Part shown: positions 37,661 to 49,854 of the stretch, in pieces
How positions within the stretch are numbered: position 1 is the stretch's first letter
How the letters are laid out: each line of letters starts with the position of its first letter
NCBI GenBank assembly: GCA_019614645.1
Contig: JABWDB010000002.1
Location: forward strand, 28,819,501 to 28,883,500
Source of the DNA: Stratiolaelaps scimitus
Lineage: Eukaryota; Arthropoda; Arachnida; Mesostigmata; Laelapidae
Direction: 5' to 3'
Length of the DNA: 64,000 bases
Notes under the pieces: generated by a model
What the model saw: only the letters and a program-made list of their open reading frames with translations
Told to the model about the DNA's origin: nothing
Databases searched by the model: none
Translations under genes and position numbers: made by a program

Positions 37661-37834
37661 TCATGGCGATGAAGTGTAAGAGTGTCGATAAACCCTTACT
37701 CTACGCAGCATAAGATTGTGCCTTGTACCATCTCGTGGAGACAAGACCCGGTCTGGAGAGCGAGCAGTTTACCTTAACTTCAAACGTCATTTCATGTCCG
37801 AAGTCAGAGATCTACGTGATGACACGAGGTCAAG

Positions 37835-37885
37835 TCTCATAGAGGAGTAGCACAAAGGAGGACTCAACTCTCATAGAGGAGTAGC
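37835..37885. repeat. Short direct duplication
   Basis: The 17-mer TCTCATAGAGGAGTAGC occurs at 37835-37851 and again at 37869-37885. Confidence 0.85.
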
Positions 37886-37899
37886 GCTTACAGAGACAA

Positions 37900-39020
37900 T
37901 ACATGTTATAACATCTTTTATGAAATTGACATACATATTTACGGCTAAACGCATTCCACTGACATCTGCCATGGTTATTTTACGAAATTCAACTTCCTGT
38001 GAGTGATAATTTAAAAGCTTAAGTAAGCAAAGTGGAAGCTAATGAAATTTTGTTAGACACAGCTTGCCATTTACATTATACTGCCATTGTCATTGATTGA
38101 AACTTCTGTTAACAACAAAGCATCTTGCTTAATTTTTACTAAAAGCTATCGTATGTTCTACTAGTAAAGTGGACTGAAACGGCAAATACCTTTGTACAGA
38201 TAGTACTTAGTATATAATGGCTGTACTGTGTTGCGTTGGATTATTCTTATGATACAGTTGTTGGAATTGGGTGTTGTAAAGAGATTCCCGAGTTTTCTTG
38301 GAAGTTTTTAAACACATATATATTTGGATGAACGGCAGTGAAGCAAGGAACTCTGTTGCTCGTGCTACTGCCTCTGCAGGGTCAAGTTAGCACGTTCCCT
38401 CCTTCGATTTACTCTGTTGTGGATCGCCTACAGAACTGTGAGCTGTTATTTTAATTCAACAAGAAAACACAAGCATCACAGAAGTTTCCGCTTAAGCGAC
38501 GCCATTTGACAGTAGTGATTGGCATTGCGGCTCTGGTATTGGCTATAGTGGTATCTATTTTTTGAGTCGAAGTTCTGATAATCATGGCTAAACTACCATT
38601 TAAAGCGAACATGGTGACCACATTTATAGGGTGAAAAATCTGCAATCTTAGTGATAAAAATCACTTGTTTAAAAGATGATAATATAACGAAGGTAATGTG
38701 TTTGGGTTTGCGTGTGCTATTGCCTATTTGTGGTTCTGGCTTACTTATGGCAGCTGTTCAGACATTATTTGTAGCAAAATCTAAAAACAACAACTTATTG
38801 AATTCTTACATACAGCGAAGAAAACAAGCACCATCACGTAAATTGTATATATACGTGTTTATATATTAAAGCTGACCCTTATTTAGCCAACATATTTCTG
38901 GCAAAGACGAGATACTGAACTAGAGAGCCACAAACATACTGGAAAATCTTTGTGGGTTTAGAGGATGCATTGCGTACTTTGAAACCTGCTGTTTACCTGC
39001 TGTGTTCTCTTGCATTTTAC
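37900..39020. other. Intergenic, nothing recognised
   Basis: Short featureless frames only. Confidence 0.45.
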
Positions 39021-39021
39021 A

Positions 39022-39622
39022 TACGTGAATTAAATACGTTGCCTCTGCTTCATACTTGATGCTCATGGATCCAACTTCCTGTTGTTGCTCCAACAGTTGA
39101 TGGATTATCAGTGAGTTTGATGGTTGGCCCCCAAACCCTCGTAATTCGAAGGAAGATAAAATGCATGCCTCACACACTTCGAATCAAATTTCAACGTTTC
39201 CCTGACAAAGCACAGCAGGCCGTCATGGTCCCGAGGGAAGCGATGGCATCGCCTCTCTGCACAACGAGGGAAAGACGCTGCAGAAGGAAGGACCCCGCGC
39301 TTGTCCCCGGTGGCACCGGTTCGAGGAATTAGCAGGAGTTAGCAATGAAGTTCCCTCGAAGGGTTTCGGAGGCAAGAGGGGTATAAAGGTAATTTACCTG
39401 GAGGGCTGCGTACTTCCAAACAATTTGATTCGAAGTGTTTGAGGTATGCATTTCATCTTCCTTAGAATTTATGGGGATTCAGAGCCAATCATCAGACCCA
39501 TTGATAATCTATTTACTATTGAAGGGGAGCAACAACAGGCAACTGGGTTCGTCAGCTCTATGTCGTATTATGTAGACCAATGAACGATCAAGCGAGCAGC
39601 AGAGGCCACGTATTTAATTCAC
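39022..39622. repeat. Diverged inverted repeat, arms of about 170 and 200 bp
   Basis: The reverse complement of 39022-39190 aligns with 39422-39622. Shared phrases include AATTTGATTCGAAGTGT, then GAGCAACAACAGG, and near the other end ACGTATTTAATTCAC. The plus-strand arm has extra sequence in its second half. The spacer is about 230 bp and GC-richer. This could be a foldback element or two copies of one repeat in opposite orientation. The minus arm has an open frame (38920-39177) with no family I recognise. Confidence 0.7.
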
Positions 39623-39889
39623 CCTATATGCTTTCCTTAGCCTCGAACGTCGCGTCCTGACTAACACAAGCCTACAATTTTCTGAAAGGTGTCTGCGTTT
39701 AACATTTCGTTCGTAACCGATACATAGCAGAATATCAAGACGGGGATGAGGTCCTTCGATTGATATGCCAGCGTCAACAAACGTCATGAACATTCGGGAC
39801 TCTACACTTGTGAACGAGAGGTCTGTTTTTATTACTATTAAGCCATAATATTACTAAGAATAATAACACAAGCAGGACATGTTGGCTAA

Positions 39890-40200
39890 CATCGAGATGA
39901 CGGTCGCCGTCCAGACGGGATGACGTCAACGTCGTATCATCTGGGTAAATGCCTCGTTTGGGATGGTATAGTGTTTGACACTTTAGCTCCTTCTTATGAC
40001 AATCACTGTGCCTCTCAGCCAGAATATTCTATCGCCTTAGCAAAGAAAAACAAGCTACAAAATACGGTGCTCTCTAGAACACCTTTATTTTTTGCTCGTT
40101 GGCATACTGGGTAAAGCCGGCTACTACCTGCTTTAACAGTTATCCTTTGCCGCGTACAAAGATGGCATCCAAATTGTCTGTCAGCTAGCCCACTAAAACA
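39890..40200 (+). pseudogene. LINE C-terminal endonuclease-like relic (RPDG / DTLAPSY family), copy 1
   Basis: The plus frame from about 39897 reads DDGRRPDGMTSTSYHLGKCL, then VWDGIVFDTLAPSY, then CASQPEYSIALAKKNKLQ. I recall this arrangement (RPDG, LVWD.T..DTLAPSH, then an Ala-rich AA...KY stretch) from the C-terminal part of non-LTR reverse transcriptase proteins common in invertebrate genomes. The PD...D spacing resembles a restriction-like endonuclease, but that role is inferred. Just downstream, frame-shifted sequence near 40140-40195 resembles the family's final QRGNA-type segment. Stops and frameshifts show it is dead. Confidence 0.65.
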
Positions 40201-40209
40201 TTTCATCAA

Positions 40210-43200
40210 CCTACCGCTCTGATCTGATCGCTATTCGACAGAACGCGGTATTTTGCTACAGTGGGGAGAAATGGACTTCATTCGTTCTCATCTGATCCGA
40301 TGGACACACTACTTGCCGACACCCACCTACGGGTAGGTATGACTTCGACAAGTCGATTACCCTGAAGTCAACTAACTCAGTCGGAGAAAACCCAAAATTT
40401 GTTCAGGAAGGCTCGTCCTGAGAAGTCTTTGAAGTAATGTTGGAATGTAATTCCGAAGACACCTAACTTAGTAGACTCAGACTGGGCATCGCTATATCCG
40501 ACAGAAGACACGTAGCGCGTATGCGCTAAGTTAGCAGAGGAGTTTGGCCGATACCATTTTCACAATCAGTCATTGTGTTATTTCACCACTTGCAATAGAA
40601 TCACGAGGCGTTTGGTGCAGGAAGAATCTCGGTTTTACAGGGGAATTCTAAGTAACGCACTTCAAGGGTAGAACTACTCTTCTTCCTCAGTAATTATGCA
40701 GACTGCACAGAGCGGCCTCTTCGATGAAAATAAAAATTTATTAATAATAGGTTATATATTGGATACATAATTGTGGGATCCACAAATTGCATAAGCTTTC
40801 GGGTCGTTTCGTTATTCATAAAAATGATACATATCCCCATAAATAGTATGCGAAAACGCTGACGAACACAGTGGTTCGAAATATGGGTATTATTATAATA
40901 ATATACATGTGGCGGTTTATTAAAATACATATATACTTATATTATTATTATATTATTGTAAGTGGCCTTCGTGGTTACGATTGTTGCCGTTAGATACTAT
41001 TTAATTAGAATGCATCATTGCAGCAGAGGTAGCGAACAACATGACAGTAGCCAAGCGAAGGTCATCGTCAGAATATAACCGTGCCCCATTGGCTGCTTAC
41101 CCATTTTGCGAGAACTAGTACGCAATGGCACCAGCGCAACGCTCTATTCGTGTTCTATCTAAATTTAACCTTCCCAGTGACAGGACATCCCAGTCAGGCG
41201 GTCCCTGTGACCACGCTTATGTCACTCAGAGCAAAACACAGTTTGACTGTGACGGTATACTATACCCCCAATTGCGACGGTCTTTCGAACTGGTGGGGTG
41301 TCGTTCAGAATGCTAAATGGATCTGTTCGAAGCGACGCGACCCTTTGGGGAGAGTGAAGTACCGGAATAAGCTCCGGTTTTAGCTAATTCCAAAATACGA
41401 ATGAACACGTGAAGGTCTGTCTGTTTTCATTTTGAGCCCGGACCACTATTATAATATCGTGTAAATTGAATTTTACTTTGCTATAATCTGAAATTACTTC
41501 GAGCCGTTTTATCAAATTTGCTCTATGCTCACAATTGTTAGTTAGCCTGCTGAAGATGTTTTTGACCTCAGAACTGTGAATCTGAGCAAGTGAACTTTAC
41601 CATATTGTTTGATTAGATCTAACCCAACTCATAATATTGTGTATCGGTACATTGGAGGTCCATTATAACCAAGACCATGCATATTCATACCTCCAATACC
41701 GCTGATATGATAGCGATTATTACGACTTTCATTAGGTGTGAGCTTTCACTTTAATTTCAGGACGCTCACAACGGACAAAATAATCACTTAACGAGATCCT
41801 CGGTACAACACGGGATATCAGAGATGGGAGTCTATGATAGTTGGTGAACCTTTTAACGGTCAGCAATTTATAGAATGACCGGTTGTCACCTACTATAAAA
41901 ATGTAGTTATTGTAACAGACTGCTCTTATTGCAACCAGTATAGTAAAGTCCGTGAATTCTGCTCATTCATAATGAGCGTACATAAAACTTGTTTAACCTG
42001 TGTACTATTCATGGAGCCGTTATCGCGCGACTTTCTCATTGATAAACTGCACTGTTCTTCGCGATTGGACGTCAGTCAAACTAACGGGGCGATTGTTGAG
42101 CGCGTTTTTATTAGACAGCTGACCATCAGCATATTCTATCTTTGCGGCTGCCGCCGTACCACTGTGCTCGTCGAATAGAGGTCATCGACGCTGATATCAT
42201 GTATTGGTACTTACTCGTCCTGTTTTTGTGCATTACCGCACTTGTGACGTTCTGTGACTGTCTCTGTGATCGAGGAGCAGGCAATGTCGCAGATCGCCAA
42301 CATACTAAGCAGGTGCGATAAGTTTTGCAGGATTCGACTTTCCTATCCTAATTTTTCTTAACATAATGTCAGTGTCGACTACATCAATTCTGAATACTGG
42401 TCATGTGTGAAGAGATTTTTGTCTTACAAACGCGGCAAATGTGGCTAACACCAAATTCGAAAACTGGTAATTTTGCAGGTCAGTATGACCCACGGCGGTC
42501 TATATATAGCAATCATCTTCGCTGTCTTTCGTGCCGTTGCTTCTGCTCCTGCTGTTATTGGTATGCCAAACTGGAAGACTTCGGCTGCTCAGGCTGACTT
42601 GGCTTGCGCTACATATGTACAATAATACGTATACGTGTCGATTTAAATACAAGCGGCTTCTGATGGCGTCACTTATTTTGCTTCAGTCAATGCTGCGATT
42701 TCGGTCGGTATCGGCAAAGACGCGAACTTCCGCCCTTTCGCGTACTGGCTCTTTGAATGGCTGAGAATGATTCCGAAGTCTCGTTTGTCCTATACATAAA
42801 TAGTATTTTAAGCTTCATTTCGAGTTGTTTGCAGGGCTTGACGGGAAAGCCTTCACTGGGCGACAATTGGAAGGATAAAAAATTATGTGGGATTGTCTAT
42901 GTCAGCAAGTCATGAATCAAATTTGGGCTTCGAATTTGTATCGAAACGTATATAAAGACCTCCTGCGAAATCCCGAAGTTTGATTGTAAATGCTCTAGTG
43001 ATTTCAACGTCCTCCCCCTTGGCGACGAAATTTTTCAGTAAGATCAAGTTGTTTTGATTTTATACGTTGTAGCTCGATGCTATCGCGGACCCATTGGCGA
43101 GTGTGTCGACACCAAAACGGGACCTTCGTTCCAAGCGGTTGAAACATTACACAGAACATATAGAGATATACAAAAGTGGCAAAAAATCAAATGGATTTTT

Positions 43201-45880
43201 AGAAAAAATTATAATAATATTAATACAATAATTTGGTTCGAAAAGAGTGTGTGACGCCGATGTTGCGGATCAAGAGTTGAGATTTTTATTTGCAATATGT
43301 CTTATGGATTTCATGTATTTTCCAGAAGAGTTTTTCCAGTTTGTGATATCTAACACCTTGCTGAATCATGGACAATTTGCCTCTATTCAGAGAAGCTGCC
43401 ACGTACATAGATATTTCATAACTTTTAGGGCGTATCGGAAACAGATACATGGTTTATGTACTGCATTTACATAACATTGGGAATTAACTTTCCAATGTAA
43501 TGGCTGTTACAATAAGCGGAACCATTTCGAACTTTTGGCATCTAAAAGCCTCTTGGGAAATCTATAGTTTCTTGCACACATTAAATACACAGCAAGCACA
43601 CAAATGCAAATTAATGTCAGTTTCCAAACGCACTCATTATCAGATAAGTTATTTTGACTTATTTATTCTGACTTTTAGCACGGACCCAAACAAAAATGAC
43701 TCTTATATATGTATTTCATAAGTCTGAAGTTGATTGTTACCAAGTGGTTTAATACGATGCGGCTACTGGTTGGTGCTACTTTTTACTCATTGTCAGCCAT
43801 TAGGTATTTCCCAGGTCTATGCAAACAAGGAATTAACTTGCTCGGAAAACACATTTGCGAAAGCGAATCGTCACCATTATGTATCCTGCCTACCCAGAAC
43901 CTGACGCTGCGCAGGGATTGTGACATTCGACCTTTTCATTTGTGACGATTACGAGGAAGTATTATGTCATTCCGGATGTATTATGTAAAATACGGATACT
44001 GACGTCATCTCGATCATGTTTGCACTGCACTGCTCCTGTGATCACAGCAGATACTTATAAAAATGATGATGGTGATTATAGGACAAAATGCCAATTTTCA
44101 ATTGTCCGGTTAAAATTTAAAGAAGCTGCTATTTCCAATTCATCACATCTGATCCATAAGCATTCGATGTCCAACGGCAATTTCTATAACGATGATATGG
44201 TAGAGTTAGTTGGCTAGTCGTTACAAGGTTTTTTGACTTGTCGTTAAATGACACATGGTAGTAGAAAACGATAGGTTAATAATATATAATAGTAGAAAAT
44301 GATAGGTTAATTAAAGATTAGATCATGAGATTGGTTGCGTGCCTCAAAAAGCTAAGGCATTGTAAGACATATACAGGTATCTAGATTTCTGGTAACACCG
44401 CTCATTTGGTAAATTAATTTTTAAGTGCATAATTCTTGACAAACATTTGAACAAGGCTCTGATAGTATTTAAATAGTATACTTATAGTGGTCATTTGGAC
44501 GCATTTGGCATATCATATGATGCTCACCTTAGCTATAGAACGTGTGGGTGGAAGTGGCTAGCTTCCTCCTCATAAACTCTAACTTGTGCGATGAGATGTC
44601 CTTATTAAGGAGTGCTCCCTAACCACCAACTGTCGACATAGGCGCAACCACACCGTTACAATGGAACACACACACGCAACTTCAGGATCACGTACGTACT
44701 CTGGGGAATGTGATCATCCTAACTTTCGCAGGAATACAATCATCTTAACATGTTACGTCCTCACGTGTTTCACTATCAAGCTAGCACGAAAACTTTGAAC
44801 ACAATTTTCACTGTCTAGAGACTCAACTTCAATCAGACAAATCAACTTCAATCATCACTGGTACCTGCTTCCATCTGTGTGCACTTCAATTTATTCTGCG
44901 GTTAAAATCCGAGGAAGAAATAACATTAAATTGGACTTAATCGTGGTTCATTGCACTGTTCCGACAGCACTACGGACTTGGCGATGGCGTTCCGATGTCT
45001 ATCCAGGGGGACCAGTACCGCCGAATTCCTCACGACGACCGACGGCTGTCAAGCAGACAGGGAGCAAGCATCGATTCCTCGCTGTGACGGAGAGGGTAAA
45101 CCCAAGGGATCGGAGAGGGTCTGGCACTTCGCGCCAATGGATGTTCACAGCGATTTTGTTGTGTTCTCATCGCACGGGCATCTAGATGTTCAGCGTGGTA
45201 GAGCTAGATGCACTTGGCGATCAGAAAAACAATGTGATCTGACTTCTTGCATAGCATTTAATTTTAAATTGATGATATAAGTGTGCATACGGTGATTATT
45301 TCAATTACTATATTTGTACACTTCTGTTAACCGGAGTTTTCACTCGTCAGTGATGCTGCTTTCATTTAGCCTTACTGGCTTGAACACCTTCATTGGAGGG
45401 CCATTCCTTTCGACATTGTTCATTAGAATTCACTCGACCAGAGTGGATGGAGTGTGGGAAAAGGGAAGGTGGTGTTCCATGTGGAATTTATAAGTAGAGA
45501 TTTATTATGACGTACCATCAGAAAAAAGAAATATTTTCTCTGAGTGGCAAATTTCAAAGGAGGCAATCCCTGCCACCCAAGTATTGCCTCCGTTTAGTCA
45601 ATAAAGGACAGTCGAAGTAATGTACTAAACGTTCCGAGTCATCTGGATGGGGGAGGGTAAACGGGTTCGGTGGGTTTGAGAGTCCCACACTAGCGCTGTT
45701 TTATAGTTGGGCTGCTCAGCGCATCTGTGCGTCAGTCATTTCCGTAATTCCCTCCAAAAAAATCCCTGCCGCCCAGTTCTTTGTTTTCGCTTGACTCAGA
45801 CTTTCTGTGTTACAATTGGCTAATATCTAGGGAATTACTTTTTGGCTCACATGTGGAGTTTACGATCCATGCGCGCCACG
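40210..45880. other. Long intergenic region, no gene supported
   Basis: Short frames only. A 46-codon frame starting at 42487 (plus) begins with a signal-peptide-like segment after a TTTTGCAG (see findings). At 44260-44310 a phrase of about 20 bp (TAGTAGAAAA then GATAGGTTAAT) is repeated. The overlapping frames at 44877-45280 and 41081-41383 have no recognisable motif. Confidence 0.45.
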
Positions 45881-45884
45881 GATA

Positions 45885-45998
45885 AAGCCTGGATGACATT
45901 GTGGTAATGTACACGCTTACTAGTCTTGCCTGTAGCGTACTGCGTCTTGCGAAAGCTGTACCATAAACATTAAATGTTGGCTGAGAGTCTGTCTGCAA
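45885..45998 (+). repeat. SINE family A, partial plus-strand copy
   Basis: The 3' half matches the family: GCGAAAGCTGTACC, TTAAATGTTGGCTGAGAGTC, then CTGCAAAATTTT where the A-run would be. The head upstream of about 45940 is degenerate. This copy lies head-to-opposite beside the better copy at 46018. Confidence 0.65.
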
Positions 45999-46017
45999 AA
46001 TTTTGTTTAGTCTTGCT

Positions 46018-46198
46018 TAAAAATTCTCGGGGCTAACGCTCAGCCAACCTCTAACGCACACGGTACTGCTTTCAGCATTGCTTCATAAGACTGACCCCTT
46101 AAATGCAAATGTGCAACGGCAGGGATTGAACCAGTGCACCTACGTGTCTTCTCCGATTACAAGGCACGAATGCACCACTCCACGCAGGGGCTCGACAT
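46018..46198 (-). mobile_element. tRNA-derived SINE (family A), full-length copy with TSD
   Basis: On the minus strand it has a mutated head, a B-box remnant (GGTTCAATCCC), the body AATGCAAATGTGCA in complement form, and the 3' hairpin GGCTGAGCGTTAGCC followed by CCGAGAATTTTT. TTTAGTCTTGCT flanks it on both sides (46006-46017 and 46199-46210), a 12-bp target-site duplication. Confidence 0.85.
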
Positions 46199-46214
46199 TT
46201 TAGTCTTGCTATAA

Positions 46215-47530
46215 TAAGTAAATTCGAACTGCCATGCTGCTGTATAGAAAACGAATGTAATGCCCTCTCTGTGACTGTACGTTGATTATGCCCAACGCGT
46301 TAGATGTGGTACTCCCAGTAATCACACACTACCTTCTTTAGGGATAGAAGCTTTCAATGTTAATATCTTTTAAATTATTTTGTTGCGGGCATCGTCGTTT
46401 TCCTGCACAATTATTTTTGTTAAGAGCTGTCCTCGCGTGGGTCACAAAAGGTTGGTTTTTTAATTCTGTGAAATGGGCTTCGATGATGTTGATAGTATTT
46501 ATTTGGGTGATTGCTCCCTCGGATTTGTCGACCCGTATCGAAATATCACAAACCTGACGAGGAACTAAGGTAAGCATAAACCAAAGGAGAAACTAACTAC
46601 TTTAGCCGTAGTGCCAATTTCATTAACCGAATAGTATTTGTGAAAAATATTAAAAAGAGGGTCTGCGCTCAGAACGGTGTGTTCCTCTAATGGTTGCATT
46701 GGCTTCATCTAAAACGGGGGCTTCCATTCTTTGAGCTTCCTTTCCTTCAAGGACGGGAAAAACAAATTCAAGTGCTGACCTTCTCCTAGATAAGCGAGAA
46801 TCCTTATAAAAGTATCATGCCATAATGAAGAATGCCTTTTAGTACCTTCTAGAAATACACCCATAACTGCGCCTTCATCCTCCTCTCCAAGTCGAATATA
46901 TAATAGACGTCGAGAGCAACTTCGGTTGACTAGCCAGCGCGGAATCCATATTGAGTGATTGCAACCAGAGCGAGTTCTTGCATGTATTTCAAAACGATTG
47001 CGTGTTTTTTAAAAACGGCAGCAGTCCGTCTCGCTTTCTTCCATGGCAGGTGATGTCATGCGGTTATGATTCATATTTGTAACGATATGCTTAGAGGATT
47101 TTTGCAAGACCCACACGACATGTTCAAAAACTAGTATATTTTGAAATCATTTAAAAAAGATTTCAGACCCCTTTAAGTAGAAAAGTCGAATTTGTTAAAG
47201 GTTGCAAAACGGTAAAAATTACAACAGATATAACATCATCAGCAGATGCGCCGGAATGTTTTATCATTACGCCTTCTTCCTAAACTTCTCCGTTTTCGAG
47301 GTAAATTTAATAAACCGCTTTCATATTTTATCTGTCCCCGTATTTGAAACATAAGCAAAAGCAATTTTCGTACCTGCCCAAAGTATTTTATACCTGCCTA
47401 CCCAGCGGACGGTGAATCTATTTCTTGATGGTCCACGCCCTCGTAACTTTCGGCACATATTATCCCCTACTTTAATACCAAACACTTTATTCAAAGGTAT
47501 AATATATAATTGCTACAAGTCTCGCTTATG
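46215..47530. other. Intergenic, possibly the 3' untranslated region of the neighbouring LINE
   Basis: The part from about 47200 upwards may belong to the minus-strand LINE, whose coding frame stops at 47538. I see no poly-A or repeat that fixes its end. No gene is recognised. Confidence 0.4.
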
Positions 47531-47537
47531 TGCATTT

Positions 47538-48620
47538 TCAATTTTGGCACGTTGCGTGCCCGTGATGTGCGCGTGATAGTCTCCAGGGGAATAAATCATT
47601 TACACATTTTTTCGTGGCTATAAATTTTGGGAGTATATTCCTTCTGGATCTTGTCGTAGTTTCGACAATATCAAATATTTTTGCAGCCATCGTCGGTTGA
47701 TTCAACATCATTTTTTGAAGCAAGACTTTATCTAGGGCGTTAAGACGCTGGACGGCATCTACAATATTTACGTTCTCTTTGTCACATTTACATTTATATG
47801 CCACTCGTCTTATAAACTTTTTATACACTTTCGTTAAAAGATCCTGATCTTTCTTGAGACCTGGGTGCCAGACCGGCCCAGCATAGGTTATCACAGGTTC
47901 GACGTAGGTTCTGAACAGTAGTACGTATAGATTTGGATCGGCAATTGTGAACGTGCGCATTATCCAATTGCTTCGCTGACTAGCTTTAAGAGCAACGTCC
48001 GCAGTATGTTCAGAGTATTTTAGACTAGTTGATGTGATTATACCTAGATCTCTAATAGATTTTTGTGGTTTAAGTTCTATGCTACCAATGGAGTACTTTT
48101 GTTTAGTATTTCCGTGTCCAAAATGCAGCACGGCGCATTTCTCGATCGAAAGCATGAGATCTAGCTGCCCTGCCCATTCATAAAAATCGTATAGTGCTTT
48201 TTGTAGCACCGATCTCTGCTGAGGCGTATCTACGGGGGCGTATATTTTAATGTCGTCAGCATAGACTTTAACAGATACAGAGGGAGGGAGAGCATATGTC
48301 AGAGAGTTTATATACATTATATACATTAAGGGTCCCAGAATGGTTCCTTGAGGGCACCCTGATGTGACGCTTGTTTCTTCCGAATACTGTCCATTGACTC
48401 GAACTCGAAAGGCTCTATTTCGAAGGAAATCAGTGATCCAGTCAACTAGAATTTTGCCGACTCCGAAGCGTGGAAGCATAGCAATTAGTTTTGTATGTGT
48501 GACTCTTTCAAACGCCGATTTGAAGTCTTTAGGTGATATTACGACAAAATTAGGAACTGCGCCGGTAGCAGTTATTGATATTGCGACACGAAATTCCGTA
48601 CCGCCTAAAGTTAAGTTAGT
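47538..48620 (-). mobile_element. Jockey/CR1-type LINE, 5'-truncated reverse transcriptase (313+ codons open)
   Basis: The open frame 48479-47538 is continuous upstream to about 48620. Upstream of the first Met it reads KDFKSAFERVTHTKL, which matches RT motif A (normally DF..AFD.V.H..L). Within the Met-started frame, SGCPQGTILGPLMY at residues 40-53 is motif B and YADDIKIY at 73-80 is the catalytic box with both aspartates intact; IEKCAVLHFG and SIRDLGIITS are the next RT motifs, followed by the post-RT region (YVEPVITYAGPVWHPG, KKFIRRVAYKC). The enzyme copies the element's RNA at a nicked target site. The 5' endonuclease is absent and motif A looks altered (FER for FD), so this copy is inactive, but it is the least decayed LINE in the window. 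A TAG stop bounds the frame near 48622. Confidence 0.9.
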
Positions 48621-48829
48621 TGAAACCTATTATATTTGGTGCCCGCCTCTTTGCCCTTCGTAAAAAAGACAATTCGTTACAATAATACCTATCGCGTACT
48701 CTTGAACGTTACGTAGGATTGCAGTTAAGTTATCTGCAGATACTTTAGAGAAAAAAATTACTACAGCCTTGGGACCTCATCAGCTTGGCTTCGGAACCTA
48801 GGTGGCACGGAAGCTGGAATTCATGGTAC

Positions 48830-49170
48830 CCATTGATTCATCCTTAATAGCTCACTCCCTTCTATTTTAGTTAAGCTGAACTTCCGCAACGCTTCAATTC
48901 TTTGCGTCGTGACTTAATGCTCAGGAGAAGTTAGTTGACTCTTTATAATCTCCTTTAAACCCTTGGTATCTTGGCAACGGCATCTTATTATAGATGGAGA
49001 TGCTGAAACAGTTTTAGCGAATGTTAGGAAAGTCTTGGCATTTCAATCTCAACTTGACTTATTCATAAATCCGGTAAAAGTGGAATCTTCACTATCTCTG
49101 AGGACCTTCCTACCAGATCTCCATTAGTACAGCAGTTCGTAACTTACTTCCTGAATGCAAAGAATCCGGA
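48830..49170 (+). pseudogene. LINE reverse transcriptase relic of the RPDG/DTLAPSY family
   Basis: Plus-strand frames give VKLNFRNAS with MLRRS soon after, which resembles the motif-A segment VKLDF.NAFN.LRRD.ML. About 130 bp later comes DGDAETVLANVRKVLAFQSQ, then LDLFINPVKVESS, which resembles the segment after the catalytic box (GD...VL.D...........GL.INP.KCE). I associate this pattern with the same LINE type as the endonuclease-like relics at 39.9 and 49.86 kb. Same strand and correct order suggest one broken element from 48830 to about 49960. Confidence 0.6.
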
Positions 49171-49351
49171 AGAGACAACCTCTGGCTACTAGAATGTCCC
49201 CTCTTTATAACTGATTTCGGCCATGTTTAAAATCAATGTGTGAAAAACTTTAATTCAAGATGGAAAGGTTGCCCCCATTAGAAACACATAGAGGTCCGTG
49301 TTAAATAAGGAGTCCATTGTCTGTTGAAAAAATTATTCCTTACTTGAAGCT

Positions 49352-49474
49352 CAACTGTTTTTTCGAGCTGACCCTCAGCTGGTCCCCTATCTGACAGGCC
49401 TCAACTCTTAACCTTTAGGTATTACTATGAGGACCTGTCGGGGACACCTCTGCTTATTCTCTGCCTTACTCGTA
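49352..49474 (-). mobile_element. 5'-truncated LINE-like 3' end (family B) with TSD
   Basis: A body of about 123 bp is flanked by the exact 14-bp duplication CCTTACTTGAAGCT (49338-49351 and 49475-49488). Read on the minus strand it ends in the hairpin AGCTGAGGGTCAGCT followed by CGAAAAAAC. A second, shorter copy lies at 59709-59790. Short, 5'-truncated pieces with target-site duplications are typical of LINE insertions. No tRNA-like head is visible. Confidence 0.8.
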
Positions 49475-49716
49475 CCTTACTTGAAGCTGCAATATGTCAA
49501 ATGAGCGTGATTTACTGGATTTATTCAATGATCAATTTATAGATTCTTTACATTATTAAACATTCTCTCGCCGACAGCGCTCTCCACCCATCCCTTCATA
49601 TTGGCATGGGTGGACTTGGTTTGGCACCAGCAGCTTCCTTAGCTGGACCCAGTGTTATCGCATCAATGTATTCGATTTCTGGTCTGGTCAAGGTTCATTT
49701 CTATAAATAATTAATT

Positions 49717-49775
49717 TTCCGGGCTGACTCACAGCCAACATTTGACGTCCACGGTACTGCGTTTGACGTTGCTGG
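49717..49775 (-). repeat. SINE family A, 3' fragment
   Basis: The plus strand reads GGGCTGACTCACAGCCAACA and continues with TTTGACGTCCACGGTACTGC, matching the last 55 bp of the family-A SINE in reverse. The tRNA-like head is absent. Confidence 0.75.
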
Positions 49776-49854
49776 AACTGATACCTGAAGACACTTGGAA
49801 GCACTTTATATCAACCAGAGATGGACCCAATGCGAAACTTGACCTACTTAACAA

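Noticed and set aside
39597..39622. Repeat of ACGTATTTAATTCAC on both strands first taken for conserved splice-site context of a real exon
   Set aside because: The similarity extends over the whole 170-200 bp of both arms, so it reflects an inverted repeat and not a coding exon.
44877..45280. Two overlapping plus frames of 102 and 109 codons
   Set aside because: Each is plausible only by length. Neither has a recognisable domain, and the two contradict each other.
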